Origin: Oleiphilus sp.
GTDB taxonomy: Bacteria > Pseudomonadota > Gammaproteobacteria > Pseudomonadales > Oleiphilaceae
NCBI GenBank assembly: GCA_006212045.1
Contig: PZPK01000009.1
Location: 1 to 64,000, forward strand
Direction of reading: 5' to 3'
Length of the DNA stretch: 64,000 nt
The translations under genes and the position numbers were made by a program. The notes below the pieces were generated by a model. The model was not told the DNA's origin and ran no database searches. It worked only from the letters and a program-made list of their open reading frames with translations. Positions 30,511 through 39,843 of this stretch are shown here, piece after piece; positions within the stretch are counted from its first letter, which is position 1; each line of letters starts with the position of its first letter.

Positions 30511-31776
30511 CTATTGGCCTGCAAGTGACTGCGGACCGTTTTGATACTGTGGCTTTGCATAAACCAGATGGGATACCCCAATCGCCCGTTCTGCAAAACC
30601 TCCTTCACAATAACACAGATAAAATTCCCACATGCGCCTGAAGGTATCATCATATCCCAGCGCCGCAATCTCGGACTCATTTGCCTTGAACGCGTCGAAC
30701 CATGCATGCAGCGTACGTGCATAGTGGCCGGCAAAATCTTCCTGTTGCACCAGGCGCAGATCCGAGGCATTCATCGAGGCACTCATCAGTGCCTGTATCG
30801 AGGGAATACAGCTGCCCGGAAAAATATAACGCTGGATAAAATCTACGTTGCGACGTGCCTGCTCATAGCGCTGATCCTGAATCGTGATCGCCTGAATCAG
30901 CATCGCACCATCGTCTTTCAGCAGTCGGGCGCAGGTATCGAAAAAAGTGCCATAGTACTGCCAGCCGACCGCTTCTATCATTTCGATCGAGACCAGCTTG
31001 TCGAACTGTCCCTGCAGCGCGCGGTAATCCTGCTTCAATAGCGTAATACGCTCAGTCAGACCCGCTTCTTCTACACGCTCACAAGCCAAAGCATACTGCT
31101 GATCCGAGATCGTTGTGGTGGTCACCTTGCAGCCATAGTGCTTGGCGGCGTGTATGGCAAAGCCACCCCAGCCGGTGCCTATTTCGATGACATGATCCGT
31201 GGGCCTCAGATCCAGACGCTGACAAATACGTTCCAGCTTGTGGAAGGAAGCCTCTTCCATTGTAGCCTTGGCATGCGGAAAAATACCGGACGAATACATC
31301 ATGCTTGGGTCAAGAAACAGCTGGAAGAAATCATTCCCCAGATCATAGTGGGCGGCGATATTTCGGCGTGACCCCTTCTCGGTGTTCTGGTTGAAGCGGT
31401 GAAAAAGTTTCAGTACCGGACGCGTCAGATTCGCCAGACCTCCCTCCATTTGATCCAGAATATCCATATTGCGAACCATGACGCGGACCAAAGTGGATAG
31501 ATCCGGCGAGCTCCAGTCTCCTGTCATGTAAGCTTCCGCTGCGCCGATGCTCCCGCCGGTCAGAATGGTGCTGAAGGTTTGCGCATCGTGAATATGCATC
31601 ACGGCATTCAGACCCTCCCCTCCCGGACCAAAGCTGAACTCGGCATCACCATCATGAATGGTAAGCCTTCCGCAATGCAGTTTTTCGAGTTGCCCGAATA
31701 CCAGCTTTCTGGCGAACGAATGCCAGCTGAAAAGACGATTCTGGCTTGCTTTGTAAGGCGTGATGGAGGTAGCCAT
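30511..31776 (-). CDS. Cyclopropane-fatty-acyl-phospholipid synthase family methyltransferase
   Basis: 421 residues. SAM motif VIEIGTGWGGFAI (196-208), preceded by AAHYDLGNDFFQLFLDPSMMYSSG and followed by SIEMIEAVG, all diagnostic of CFA synthases. Members in ChrR-regulated clusters can methylate unsaturated acyl chains toward furan or cyclopropane fatty acids; which product is made cannot be told. A 112-nt gap separates it from DUF1365 upstream, the only sizeable break in the operon, so an internal promoter is possible. AAGGGAA lies upstream of the ATG. Confidence 0.92.
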   Translation of the reverse strand: MATSITPYKASQNRLFSWHSFARKLVFGQLEKLHCGRLTIHDGDAEFSFGPGGEGLNAVMHIHDAQTFSTILTGGSIGAAEAYMTGDWSSPDLSTLVRVMVRNMDILDQMEGGLANLTRPVLKLFHRFNQNTEKGSRRNIAAHYDLGNDFFQLFLDPSMMYSSGIFPHAKATMEEASFHKLERICQRLDLRPTDHVIEIGTGWGGFAIHAAKHYGCKVTTTTISDQQYALACERVEEAGLTERITLLKQDYRALQGQFDKLVSIEMIEAVGWQYYGTFFDTCARLLKDDGAMLIQAITIQDQRYEQARRNVDFIQRYIFPGSCIPSIQALMSASMNASDLRLVQQEDFAGHYARTLHAWFDAFKANESEIAALGYDDTFRRMWEFYLCYCEGGFAERAIGVSHLVYAKPQYQNGPQSLAGQ

Positions 31777-31888
31777 AATGTGATTCCCTTGTCATTGTCT
31801 ACATTGGAATTGACGGTATTGCGACACCGTAAATAAATTGGATTTTAGGATCCTCGCGGATTCCCTTTCAAATACCAACGGCGTTTTG

Positions 31889-32746
31889 TCAGGCCTTTTC
31901 GTCACTCAGTTTCGGATGATCGTAAAAGGGTGCCCGCTTCAGCCACAATTTGAGCGCCTGCCAGTAAATCCCCGTCACAACCGATACGCACATAAAGGGG
32001 TATCGGATCAGGGTTCGCCCAAATTCATTCAGCGGCTTGCGCTGCAAGCTGAGTGTCGCGTCGAAATGCTTGTCTTCCTCATCTTGATGATTGGCGGTCT
32101 GCATCAAGTTATCCATATGGATGCGGCAGGCGTGATCCGGCTCGGAAAAAACCCAACGATAATCCATATTCATCGGATTAAAAGGCGACACATGGAAGCA
32201 TTTTTCAAACTCAAAGCGATGTCGGTTATTGCCTTTTCTCTCGTAGCGGGTGCTGGCAGAGTTCTGCCCCGGGTAAAGAAAGTAACTGTGGCGCTCCCCC
32301 CAGGGGGTATTCGTGATCTCGGCGACAACGGCCTGCAGTTGATCATCCCTATCGTAACAGTAATAGATGCTGACGGGATTGAACAAGAGGTTGTACATAC
32401 GCAGGTGCGTGAGCAGGCAGACCCGAGTGATCGCCTGCAAGGTGATTCCCTGCCGCTGTGCGTCAGTATTCACGGCATCGATCACGTCCCTTTTTAACGA
32501 AGCGGATTGCCTCATCTCAGCCGTTTGCGAATCAGCTCCGGACTGAAAATAATCCCGACGGAAAAAGGACACCAGATTGCGTTTTTCGAAGCCACAGAAC
32601 CATCGCGATTTCATCACGTCCTGCACCTCATCCAGATCCAGATAAGCCATAAACAGGGGATAGACAAAACTGTGTTTGAGGGGACGAAACCGACGATGTC
32701 TGACCCAACCGCTGTACAGACAGCTGTAGCGGATCTGCTCGCTCAC
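31889..32746 (-). CDS. DUF1365 protein
   Basis: 285 residues. Opens SCLYSGWVRHRRFRPLKHSFVYPLFMAYLDL and contains NLLFNPVSIYYCYD and ERKGNNRHRFEFEKCFHVSPFNPM, all DUF1365 hallmarks. It overlaps the FAD amine oxidase start by 4 nt. DUF1365, this oxidase and CFA-type enzymes travel together in light- and singlet-oxygen-stress clusters, consistent with a joint lipid modification; the reaction is unknown. Confidence 0.9.
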   Translation of the reverse strand: MSEQIRYSCLYSGWVRHRRFRPLKHSFVYPLFMAYLDLDEVQDVMKSRWFCGFEKRNLVSFFRRDYFQSGADSQTAEMRQSASLKRDVIDAVNTDAQRQGITLQAITRVCLLTHLRMYNLLFNPVSIYYCYDRDDQLQAVVAEITNTPWGERHSYFLYPGQNSASTRYERKGNNRHRFEFEKCFHVSPFNPMNMDYRWVFSEPDHACRIHMDNLMQTANHQDEEDKHFDATLSLQRKPLNEFGRTLIRYPFMCVSVVTGIYWQALKLWLKRAPFYDHPKLSDEKA

Positions 32747-34038
32747 AGCGCCACTCCGAATCGATCAGCCACACGCAGGGCGCTGTTAACTCCGTCTTCA
32801 TGAAAACCATTCAACCAATAAGCGCCGCAGTAATGCGTACGTTCTACGCCGCTGATTTCATGATGTCGTCCCTGGGCCGCTACACCATCCAGCGTAAAGA
32901 CCGGATGCGCATAGCGAAAACGCTCAATGACTTTAGCCGGATCAATTTCCGGACTGCGGTTGAGGGTCACCAGAAAAGTTTCGCTGGCATCATCAAAATT
33001 CTGCAGCATGTTCATATTGTAAGTCACCATCGCCATCTCTTTGGCGCGCTGAGGAATGTGGTAATTCCAGCTGGCCCAGGCCAGCTTCCTGCGAGGCATC
33101 ATGCGCGTGTCCGTGTGCAGGACCACGTCGTTCATCTGATAAGGAATGGCACCCAGTATTTCACTTTCCTGATGCGAGGGCGCATCCAGCATTTGCAATG
33201 CCTGGTCACTGTGGCAAGCCAACACAACATGATCATAACGTTCTTCGCCGAACCGTTCGGTTACGATCGTGGCGCCTTGATCGTCACGCAAAATTTTCCG
33301 GACCGGAGTTTCAAGTCGAATATTATCCGCAAATGGGCGCGTCAACGGATCGATATAGCTGGCCGACCCGCCCGTTAGTACGCGCCATTGCGGCCGGTCA
33401 TCAACACTCAGCATGCCATGGTTGTTAAAGAACTGCAGAAAAAAGCGTAGAGGGAAACTCATCATGACCTCGACAGGTGCCGACCAGATGGCGGCCCCCA
33501 TTGGAATAATGTACTGATGAATAAAGCCCTTGGAATAACCCTCGGCTTTAAGATACTCCGCAAGACTTTGGGATTCGTCCAGCCGACCCTCGTTCAAGGC
33601 TGCAACTGTTTCCTTGTTGAAGCGTAAAATATCCCGAATCATTCTCAGGAATGAGGGGCGTAGCACGTTAATGCGCTGGGCAAACAAAGTATTGAGATTG
33701 GTGCCGTTGTATTCCAGCCCGGTGTTTTCACAGCGCACACTGAAGCTCATGTCCGAGTCTTCGCTTTGCACACCAAGCTCATCCATCAACTTGATAAAGT
33801 TGGGATAGGTCCAGTCGTTAAACACGATAAATCCGGTATTGACCGGATAGCTGCGCCCATTAAGCTCAACCTTGCGGGTATGTGTATGCCCGCCCAGATA
33901 GTTGTTCGCTTCGTACAACACGACTTCATGTTTACGGCTCAGCAAATACGCCGTCGTCAGTCCTGCAATACCGGAACCAACCACAGCAACACGCTGCCCC
34001 GGTTGAACTGGTATGTTGGGGTTTTCCTGTGTTGTCAT
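32743..34038 (-). CDS. FAD-dependent amine-oxidase-like enzyme of the CFA cluster
   Basis: 431 residues. N-terminal FAD Rossmann motif VAVVGSGIAGLTTAYLLS and the second GG motif GGHTHT; the rest follows the flavin amine oxidase fold (EVMMSFPLRFFLQFFNNHGML is typical of the cluster type). Not a true amine oxidase by context: relatives in ChrR clusters act with the CFA-like methyltransferase in acyl-chain modification. Overlaps the SDR and DUF1365 genes by 4 nt at each end. Confidence 0.9.
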   Translation of the reverse strand: MTTQENPNIPVQPGQRVAVVGSGIAGLTTAYLLSRKHEVVLYEANNYLGGHTHTRKVELNGRSYPVNTGFIVFNDWTYPNFIKLMDELGVQSEDSDMSFSVRCENTGLEYNGTNLNTLFAQRINVLRPSFLRMIRDILRFNKETVAALNEGRLDESQSLAEYLKAEGYSKGFIHQYIIPMGAAIWSAPVEVMMSFPLRFFLQFFNNHGMLSVDDRPQWRVLTGGSASYIDPLTRPFADNIRLETPVRKILRDDQGATIVTERFGEERYDHVVLACHSDQALQMLDAPSHQESEILGAIPYQMNDVVLHTDTRMMPRRKLAWASWNYHIPQRAKEMAMVTYNMNMLQNFDDASETFLVTLNRSPEIDPAKVIERFRYAHPVFTLDGVAAQGRHHEISGVERTHYCGAYWLNGFHEDGVNSALRVADRFGVAL

Positions 34039-34889
34039 AGGTGCGGGGTCCCTGTACTGGAATCGTGTTCGAGCGAGTGGCGCGACATGCGGGACAGCAG
34101 CTTGAAACGCCAGCTGTCGGGTAGCTTTGCCATACCTTTCAGAAACGAAATAAAACGGAACGGAAAGGCAATATCAAAGCGATCGCTTTCCAACCCGGAA
34201 ACGATACGCTTTGCCGCATCATCGGCTTCCAGCACGAAGGGCATATCAAAATCGTTCTGATCGGTCAGCGGTGTTTTGACAAAGCCCGGACTGACCAGAC
34301 GCACATCAATGCCTTCTTTCTGAATGTCGGCTTTCAAGCATTCCGTAAAATAGCGCAGTGCCGCTTTCGACGCGCCATAGGCATGGGCCCGGGGCAAAGC
34401 CTGATAAGTGACGCTGCTGGACATCACAACCAATTTGGGTGCACCACGCGCGCTGCTGCCTTGCAATTTTTCCCGCTGACTCAGGTGTTGTCGCAGCAGT
34501 GGCAATACCACGTCTATACATTTCACCAGTGCGAAGAAATTGGTACGCATCACGCGTTCTAGCAGCTTCAGGTCAAGCTTGTCGCTATCCATGTATTCGC
34601 AGGTGCCGGCATTCAGAATCACCATATCCAGTGCCGCGTTAGCAGCGCCTTCCTCCAGTAATTGCTGCCCTACCCGATCAACCGCCTCATCATCGCAAAT
34701 GTCGAGTGGCAGTACCGTGCACTTCGCCGAGCATTCCCCCGCCAATTGTTCCAGGGCTTTGCCATCTCTTGCACTCAGGTAGAGTTGACGGCCAGGCGCA
34801 TCCAGTGCCTTCACCAACGCCGCACCGATGCCTTTACTTGCGCCAACAATCCAAATCTTCTCGTATCCTTCTAACACCTGTTCCATCAC
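34035..34889 (-). CDS. Short-chain dehydrogenase/reductase
   Basis: 284 residues. Cofactor loop VGASKGIGAALVKAL (about 15-29), NAG motif LNAGTCEY, catalytic Ser about 155 (MSSSVTYQ) and YGASK (Tyr/Lys). Oxidises or reduces an alcohol/ketone with NAD(P). Substrate unknown, probably lipid or isoprenoid by its place among lipid-modifying genes. Confidence 0.9.
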   Translation of the reverse strand: MMEQVLEGYEKIWIVGASKGIGAALVKALDAPGRQLYLSARDGKALEQLAGECSAKCTVLPLDICDDEAVDRVGQQLLEEGAANAALDMVILNAGTCEYMDSDKLDLKLLERVMRTNFFALVKCIDVVLPLLRQHLSQREKLQGSSARGAPKLVVMSSSVTYQALPRAHAYGASKAALRYFTECLKADIQKEGIDVRLVSPGFVKTPLTDQNDFDMPFVLEADDAAKRIVSGLESDRFDIAFPFRFISFLKGMAKLPDSWRFKLLSRMSRHSLEHDSSTGTPHL

Positions 34890-34890
34890 C

Positions 34891-35379
34891 TTATCCCATT
34901 CTGCCTTTCAATAGACGGATAGCACTACCCAGCAAAGGCACTTGTTCATACAGCAACTGGCCGCCGTCGAAATAGTCCTTGTGAAAATAGACTCGATCCT
35001 GAAAACGAATATGACTGGCGCCATCGACATAGATGGGCTTACCGCGATTCAATTTCGGATGCTCATACTGCATCGTCCAGGTCAGCATTCCCTGCCCTTC
35101 CTGAACCCACTGCTCGTGAAAACGGAAGTCAATGCTGCGCACGTTTTCATACAGCGAATCACAATAACGGTAAAATTCGTCCAGGCCATCAATGACATGA
35201 AAGCTGTCCTCAAAATGCATTTGCTCATCGTAAATACCGGCCAGCAAAGCGCGATCCAATGAGTCCCGGTTCATTGTCTGATAAACATTTTTAAACGCTT
35301 CAACAAGCGACTCATGTACCGGAGAGTTCGGGTAATCCCGATCTGTTGAGGGCAGATTTTTGGAAGCATCCATATTCAT
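34891..35379 (-). CDS. SnoaL/NTF2-like protein
   Basis: 162 residues with the cone-like NTF2 pattern: an N-terminal helix LVEAFKNVYQTMNRDSLDRALLAGIYDEQMHFED, then strands including HEQWVQEGQGMLTWTMQYEHP and GASHIRFQDRVYFHKDYFDG. It may be a small-molecule isomerase or binding protein. One nucleotide before the SDR gene, overlapping the desaturase by 4 nt. Confidence 0.82.
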   Translation of the reverse strand: MNMDASKNLPSTDRDYPNSPVHESLVEAFKNVYQTMNRDSLDRALLAGIYDEQMHFEDSFHVIDGLDEFYRYCDSLYENVRSIDFRFHEQWVQEGQGMLTWTMQYEHPKLNRGKPIYVDGASHIRFQDRVYFHKDYFDGGQLLYEQVPLLGSAIRLLKGRMG

Positions 35380-36443
35380 ACACTCTGCTCCTGTTTTTCC
35401 GGTTTTACCCTCACCTTCGGATTCCCGGAGTGTCCTGCGGCTTTTAACTCATCCAATGACCGCCCCTCCGCCAAAATTCGCGTTGGGACCGGATTAAGAT
35501 CCCGAACCACGCCCAACCAACTCAAGACCTTTAGAAGCAGATAAGAAATATCCAGTTCGTACCAGTAAAAACCCTGACGCGCAGACACTGCAAAACGGTG
35601 GTGATTGTTATGCCAGCCTTCGCCCAGCGTCAGCAAAGCCAGCCAGGGATTATTCCGGCTGCGATCGCGCGTATTGAAACGACGCTTGCCCCAGATGTGC
35701 CCGAGTGAATTAATCGTAAAAGTGGCGTGAAACAGCAAGACGGTCGAAATAAAGAAACCCCAAACAACCATCTGCCAACCGGAGGTCCCCAGTTCCGGGT
35801 GAGTGAGCGCCAGCAAACTCCCCAAACCAAACATACAGAAGCCGAACAGTACGGGCACCAGCGCGTCGAAACGGTTCAGAAAGCGCAGTTCGGGGAACTT
35901 AGCCAAATCTTTCACGACGCTGTACTCGGTTCGATATCCTTTGGCACTCATAAACCAGGCGATATGACTCCAGAAAAACCCGTGTTCAATCGGCGAATGA
36001 ATATCTTCCGGCTTGTCCGAATGCTTGTGGTGCTGACGATGATGCGAAGCCCACCACAATGGGCCACGCTGGGCTGCCGTATTACCCAACACCGCAAATA
36101 CAAACTGCCAGCCTCGATTCGCCTTGAAACTCCGATGCGCAAAAAAGCGATGATAAAACGCCGTAATCGCAAACATTCTCAGCCAAAAGGCTGTCAGACA
36201 GACCCAAATCGCGACCGGACTCCAGCCAACGACCAGGACTCCCAGACAGCCCAGATGAACAATCAAAAAGGGTACGCAACGCAGCCAGTCGATTTTTTTG
36301 TCCTTGGCTTCAAACTTCGCACCTTGCTCACCTACCTCATTAACTGCCCCGGCTTCAGCATCGAACCAGCGAATGACCGCAAGCCCGAATCGCTGCAATG
36401 GTGAATACTTCGTTGTTGCTTTGCTGTTGAAAGCCATGATCAA
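35376..36443 (-). CDS. Delta-9-type acyl-CoA (or acyl-lipid) desaturase
   Basis: 355 residues, four membrane helices. Histidine boxes HRFFAHRSF (98-106), HHRQHHKHSD (134-143) and GEGWHNNHHRF (about 276-286), as in membrane stearoyl-CoA desaturases. It introduces a double bond at the expected substrate of the downstream CFA-type methyltransferase. Distinct from DesB at 19543-20667, so the window holds two unrelated desaturase systems. Overlaps the photolyase gene by 4 nt. Confidence 0.93.
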   Translation of the reverse strand: MIMAFNSKATTKYSPLQRFGLAVIRWFDAEAGAVNEVGEQGAKFEAKDKKIDWLRCVPFLIVHLGCLGVLVVGWSPVAIWVCLTAFWLRMFAITAFYHRFFAHRSFKANRGWQFVFAVLGNTAAQRGPLWWASHHRQHHKHSDKPEDIHSPIEHGFFWSHIAWFMSAKGYRTEYSVVKDLAKFPELRFLNRFDALVPVLFGFCMFGLGSLLALTHPELGTSGWQMVVWGFFISTVLLFHATFTINSLGHIWGKRRFNTRDRSRNNPWLALLTLGEGWHNNHHRFAVSARQGFYWYELDISYLLLKVLSWLGVVRDLNPVPTRILAEGRSLDELKAAGHSGNPKVRVKPEKQEQSV

Positions 36444-37996
36444 ACTGCCTTTTCTACGTGTCCGTTTTCAGAAGCGTCCCGCTTGTTTGACACCTTTGGT
36501 TCTGTGTCCAGTGGCGACAACGTCATCTCTTGCTGTCCAGAGTGTGTGCTACTTTCAGAATTTTTTAAAGCTTGGCCGGACAGAGAGGCAAACAAGGCCT
36601 TGGTCCGTTCTACCGCTGAGCGGTGGTCCACGATGGGCTCAGGATAATTCAAGGCGCGGCAATGCTCCGGTTTCGGTGCATGAATGCTGCGGTTATCCAG
36701 CGTTTTTAACTCCGGCACAAAGCGACGAATAAACTCCCCGGAAGCATCGAAGCGTTCAGATTGACGCGTCGGGTTAAAGATCCGGAAATAAGGGGCCGCA
36801 TCCACGCCAGTGGAAGCACTCCATTGCCAACCGCCATTGTTCGACGCAAAATCGCCATCGATTAACTGTGACATGAAATAACGCTCCCCAAGGCGCCAAT
36901 CGACGAACAGGTGCTTGGTGAGAAACATGGCACAAATCATCCGCAAACGATTGTGCATCCAGCCGGTTTCATTGAGTTGCCGCATACCCGCATCAACTAT
37001 GGGAAACCCGGTCTTGCCAGCTTTCCAGGCCTCAAATTCGGCATTTTCCTGGTGCCAGGGAAGTCGCTCTGTATCGGACTTGAACGCCCGATGCATGCAC
37101 AGTTCCGGGTGAGCAAACAAAAAATGACGATAAAATTCACGCCAGACTAACTCGTTGACCCATGTTCTGATGCCATCCTCTTCTGACGACAACGACCCGC
37201 CATTCAGGTCCATTATGCTTCTAAAACACTGGCCGACTGACAATGCGCCAATGGCAAGATAGGGCGAAAGTGTGCTCGTGGCTGCCCGTGCAGGAAAGTC
37301 CCGGCGGGCCTGATAGTCCATAATTTTTTCTCTGACGAACAGCTCCAGACGCTGCGCTGCTTCGGCTTCACCCGCTGGCCACAATTCACTCAGGGAGTGG
37401 TCGGCATGAACCTCCTCTAAAGCATCCAGCTCGGACTCGACTCCGCAAACATCCTGACTGCGGGGTCTGGCAAAGATATTCCTCGCCTGGCGGTCAAAAT
37501 TTTCGAGGTACCGGTTTTTGAAAGCAGTATAAACCTGATACATCTCGCCGCTGCCATTCAGAATGTCCCCCGGCGCAATCATGCATTGATCGTGAAATCC
37601 CTGAACGCTGATCTGTGACTGCGCCAGAGTCTGACATACTGCGCGTGACAGCTTTCTTTCGTTCAGCTCGTATTCAATGTTGAAGAATACCGTTTTGATA
37701 CCAAGGCGACAGCACACCTCCAGCAGGTCAGAGGGCACTGAAGCAAAACTTGTACTGTTGATAATTTTGAGCGGAACATTCAGTTCAGCAAGCGATTGCG
37801 CCAGGCTCTGGAGTTGCCTGATGATCAACGATTGTTTATGAACCGATATCCCGTGCGCATCCCACTGTTGCTGACACAAGTGATAGACCGCTACACAGGG
37901 TACATGTTCGCTGGACCCGGCTTCGTGCAAGGCTGCAGACAATGCGGGGTTGTCCTCAATGCGCAGGTCGGACCTCAGCCAGACAAGATTAAGCAT
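36440..37996 (-). CDS. phrB: Deoxyribodipyrimidine photolyase (cryptochrome/photolyase family)
   Basis: 518 residues. N-terminal antenna-binding alpha/beta domain (NLVWLRSDLRIEDNPAL) and a C-terminal FAD domain with WVNELVWREFYRHFLF, GKTGFPIVDAGMRQL and DGDFASNNGGWQWSASTGVDAAPYFRIFNP, all CPD photolyase class I. It repairs cyclobutane pyrimidine dimers with blue light. Overlaps the upstream oxidoreductase by 8 nt. The last 45 residues are Ser/Lys-rich and not conserved. Confidence 0.95.
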   Translation of the reverse strand: MLNLVWLRSDLRIEDNPALSAALHEAGSSEHVPCVAVYHLCQQQWDAHGISVHKQSLIIRQLQSLAQSLAELNVPLKIINSTSFASVPSDLLEVCCRLGIKTVFFNIEYELNERKLSRAVCQTLAQSQISVQGFHDQCMIAPGDILNGSGEMYQVYTAFKNRYLENFDRQARNIFARPRSQDVCGVESELDALEEVHADHSLSELWPAGEAEAAQRLELFVREKIMDYQARRDFPARAATSTLSPYLAIGALSVGQCFRSIMDLNGGSLSSEEDGIRTWVNELVWREFYRHFLFAHPELCMHRAFKSDTERLPWHQENAEFEAWKAGKTGFPIVDAGMRQLNETGWMHNRLRMICAMFLTKHLFVDWRLGERYFMSQLIDGDFASNNGGWQWSASTGVDAAPYFRIFNPTRQSERFDASGEFIRRFVPELKTLDNRSIHAPKPEHCRALNYPEPIVDHRSAVERTKALFASLSGQALKNSESSTHSGQQEMTLSPLDTEPKVSNKRDASENGHVEKAV

Positions 37997-39065
37997 GTGC
38001 CGACGCCCTGCTCAAACTACCGGAACTCTGCAGTGCCTCAGACAACGCAGAGGCACTGAGAAAGGCGCGCTCCAAACCTCCAAACTCAGTCGCTCCGAAA
38101 TAGTCCCCACATAAACTCAGACCTTCGTCGCCACTGAGGTAGCGCTGATCTGCCAGAGTTAGACGGCCGGGTTGGGAATACAGCCAGCGATGCACGTGTG
38201 AACTCACGAGCTCCAAACTTTTACTGTCGGCAAAACCATCCATCGACAAACGAACCAATTCCTGCGCTTGGCGTGCAATCCTGTCCTTCGCCTCATCGAT
38301 GTGCACCTGGCTCCAGCCCGGTGCGAAATGCACCGTAAGCGCTCCGAGATTACCTGAAAAAGTACGCCCAGGTTTTTCGTTTTCCACGATCGCCGTTTCG
38401 ACGCCCGGATGCATTGCCACCCTCCTTGCCAAGGCCTTGAGCATTGTCACGACGTCTTCTTGCCGATCAGAATGCTCAGCCGCTGGAAGTGAGAACACCA
38501 AAGCGCATACCCACTGAGGGACCAGGTGAATGCCGTTCAGTGCTTTTCGAAACACATGGTCTTCCGGCAACAGCGCTTGCGCCTGCTCCGGTGGCGCCGT
38601 GATCACCACGTGGCTGGCCCACGCCTGCAAGGTCTTACCGCCCTGCTCGTAGACCACTTCCCAGCGATGCGAAGCCTCAGGTTGAAAAGGCGCTCTGATT
38701 GAAAGTACTTTTGCACTGAACCGCACCTCTGCCGCACCAATCAGTGTACGTGTGAGTGCCGAGCTTCGGCCACGGACCGCCAGACTATCGCGTCCCGGTG
38801 CGCCAGAAGATTTCGTCAGCAGGCCGTCTGCGATGAAGCTTTTCAGGAAGTCTTGAAAGTCTGGACTCTTGGCCTCGATGGCAGGGCAGCCAAGATCAAC
38901 AGTGACGGACAAGTCTCCGCCCAAGGACACGCGCTTGGACGACATGCGCCCACCACTGCCCCGGGCCTTATCCAAAATAATGACCGAAGCCCCTGCAGCT
39001 GTCAGGCGGTGGGCAACAGTCGCACCAGCCATGCCCGAACCAATCACTATCACATCTCCCCGCAC
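37989..39065 (-). CDS. Renalase-like FAD/NAD(P)-binding oxidoreductase
   Basis: 358 residues. Dinucleotide motif VIGSGMAGATVAHRL (7-21) and the KARGSGGRMSSKR second motif, as in renalase-type FAD proteins found in photolyase clusters. First gene of the eleven-gene operon. Starts at a GTG at 39065, chosen because AAGGAG lies seven bases upstream; a nearby ATG is out of frame. Substrate unknown. Confidence 0.85.
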   Translation of the reverse strand: MRGDVIVIGSGMAGATVAHRLTAAGASVIILDKARGSGGRMSSKRVSLGGDLSVTVDLGCPAIEAKSPDFQDFLKSFIADGLLTKSSGAPGRDSLAVRGRSSALTRTLIGAAEVRFSAKVLSIRAPFQPEASHRWEVVYEQGGKTLQAWASHVVITAPPEQAQALLPEDHVFRKALNGIHLVPQWVCALVFSLPAAEHSDRQEDVVTMLKALARRVAMHPGVETAIVENEKPGRTFSGNLGALTVHFAPGWSQVHIDEAKDRIARQAQELVRLSMDGFADSKSLELVSSHVHRWLYSQPGRLTLADQRYLSGDEGLSLCGDYFGATEFGGLERAFLSASALSEALQSSGSLSRASAHA

Positions 39066-39120
39066 ACCATGTCTCCTTTCCTTAAAATTGCCTGAATCAT
39101 ATGTTCATATCGATACAAAG

Positions 39121-39150
39121 GTTTACGCGTGCCAAAGGCGAAACGGATCA
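39121..39150 (-). promoter_or_regulatory. Candidate ECF-sigma promoter of the photolyase/lipid operon
   Basis: On the minus strand TGATCC (39150-39145), then exactly 18 nt, then GTAAAC (39126-39121). This matches the TGATCC/N18/TAA-type promoters known for Rhodobacter SigE-ChrR regulons. It is about 55 nt before the first gene of the operon. Confidence 0.6.
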
Positions 39151-39187
39151 CCCTGCTTCTAAAAAAAGCTGCTTTACCGAATAGCCC

Positions 39188-39217
39188 TAATCCATTACAT
39201 TCATGACTTTATAACCA
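39188..39217 (+). promoter_or_regulatory. Candidate autoregulatory ECF-sigma promoter
   Basis: TAATCC (39188-39193), 18 nt, TAACCA (39212-39217) on the plus strand, 38 nt before the sigma start; similar to the divergent site at 39121-39150 with one -35 mismatch. Confidence 0.45.
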
Positions 39218-39255
39218 ACATATTTTCAGTAACGGTAGACCTGTAAGGAGCCTCT

Positions 39256-39843
39256 TTGGCACAAGCACAGACAGAAAATCTGGAAGACCTTCTTGTGGCA
39301 ATTGCTCAACATCAGGATCGTCAGGCCTTTGTAAAATTGTTCGACGCCAGCGCACCGCGACTCAAAGCGTTTGCCATGCAATGCGGCGCGAACAGTAACG
39401 ATGCAGAAGAGCTCGTGCAGGAGTGCATGCTGACGGTATGGCGTAAAGCTCATACGTTCAAGCGCAAGAACGGCACTGCGATCACCTGGCTTTACACCAT
39501 CGTGCGTAACAAGCGCATCGATTTTGCCCGTAAGGGGCGCTACGACACCGTCCTTTCTGACGATCTTTGGAACGACGAAGTCGGCGAAGCATTGGAAAAT
39601 GATGTTTCGAGTGATCTGGAAGCTGATGTTGCACGTACTCTACTCAAAGCACTGCCGGACGAACAAAGGCAAATCGTGTTCAAGGTCTATTTTGAAGGCA
39701 AATCGCATAGCGAAATTGCCGCTGATCTGGACCTACCCTTGGGTACGATCAAATCGAGATTGCGTCTGGCGATGAAAAAACTGGATACCTTGGCAAAAGA
39801 GCAGATGACATGGCTAATTATCATCCTAACAATGAATTTCTGA
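39256..39843 (+). CDS. ECF sigma factor, SigE/RpoE-ChrR (ECF11-like) group
   Basis: 195 residues. Region 2 (about 15-85) includes SNDAEELVQECMLTVWRKAHTF and WLYTIVRNKRIDFARK; region 4 (about 130-180) ends SHSEIAADLDLPLGTIKSRLRLAMKKL. It starts at a TTG at 39256 with AAGGAG five bases upstream. It overlaps chrR by 34 nt. In Rhodobacter the homologue is freed from ChrR by singlet oxygen and activates photolyase, amine oxidase and CFA genes, exactly the set found divergently here. Confidence 0.93.
   Translation: MAQAQTENLEDLLVAIAQHQDRQAFVKLFDASAPRLKAFAMQCGANSNDAEELVQECMLTVWRKAHTFKRKNGTAITWLYTIVRNKRIDFARKGRYDTVLSDDLWNDEVGEALENDVSSDLEADVARTLLKALPDEQRQIVFKVYFEGKSHSEIAADLDLPLGTIKSRLRLAMKKLDTLAKEQMTWLIIILTMNF

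Noticed and set aside
31777-31888. An ECF-sigma promoter before the CFA gene
   Set aside because: GGATCC is present on the minus strand, but no TAA-type -10 follows at 18 nt; the 112-bp gap is left as a possible internal promoter only.
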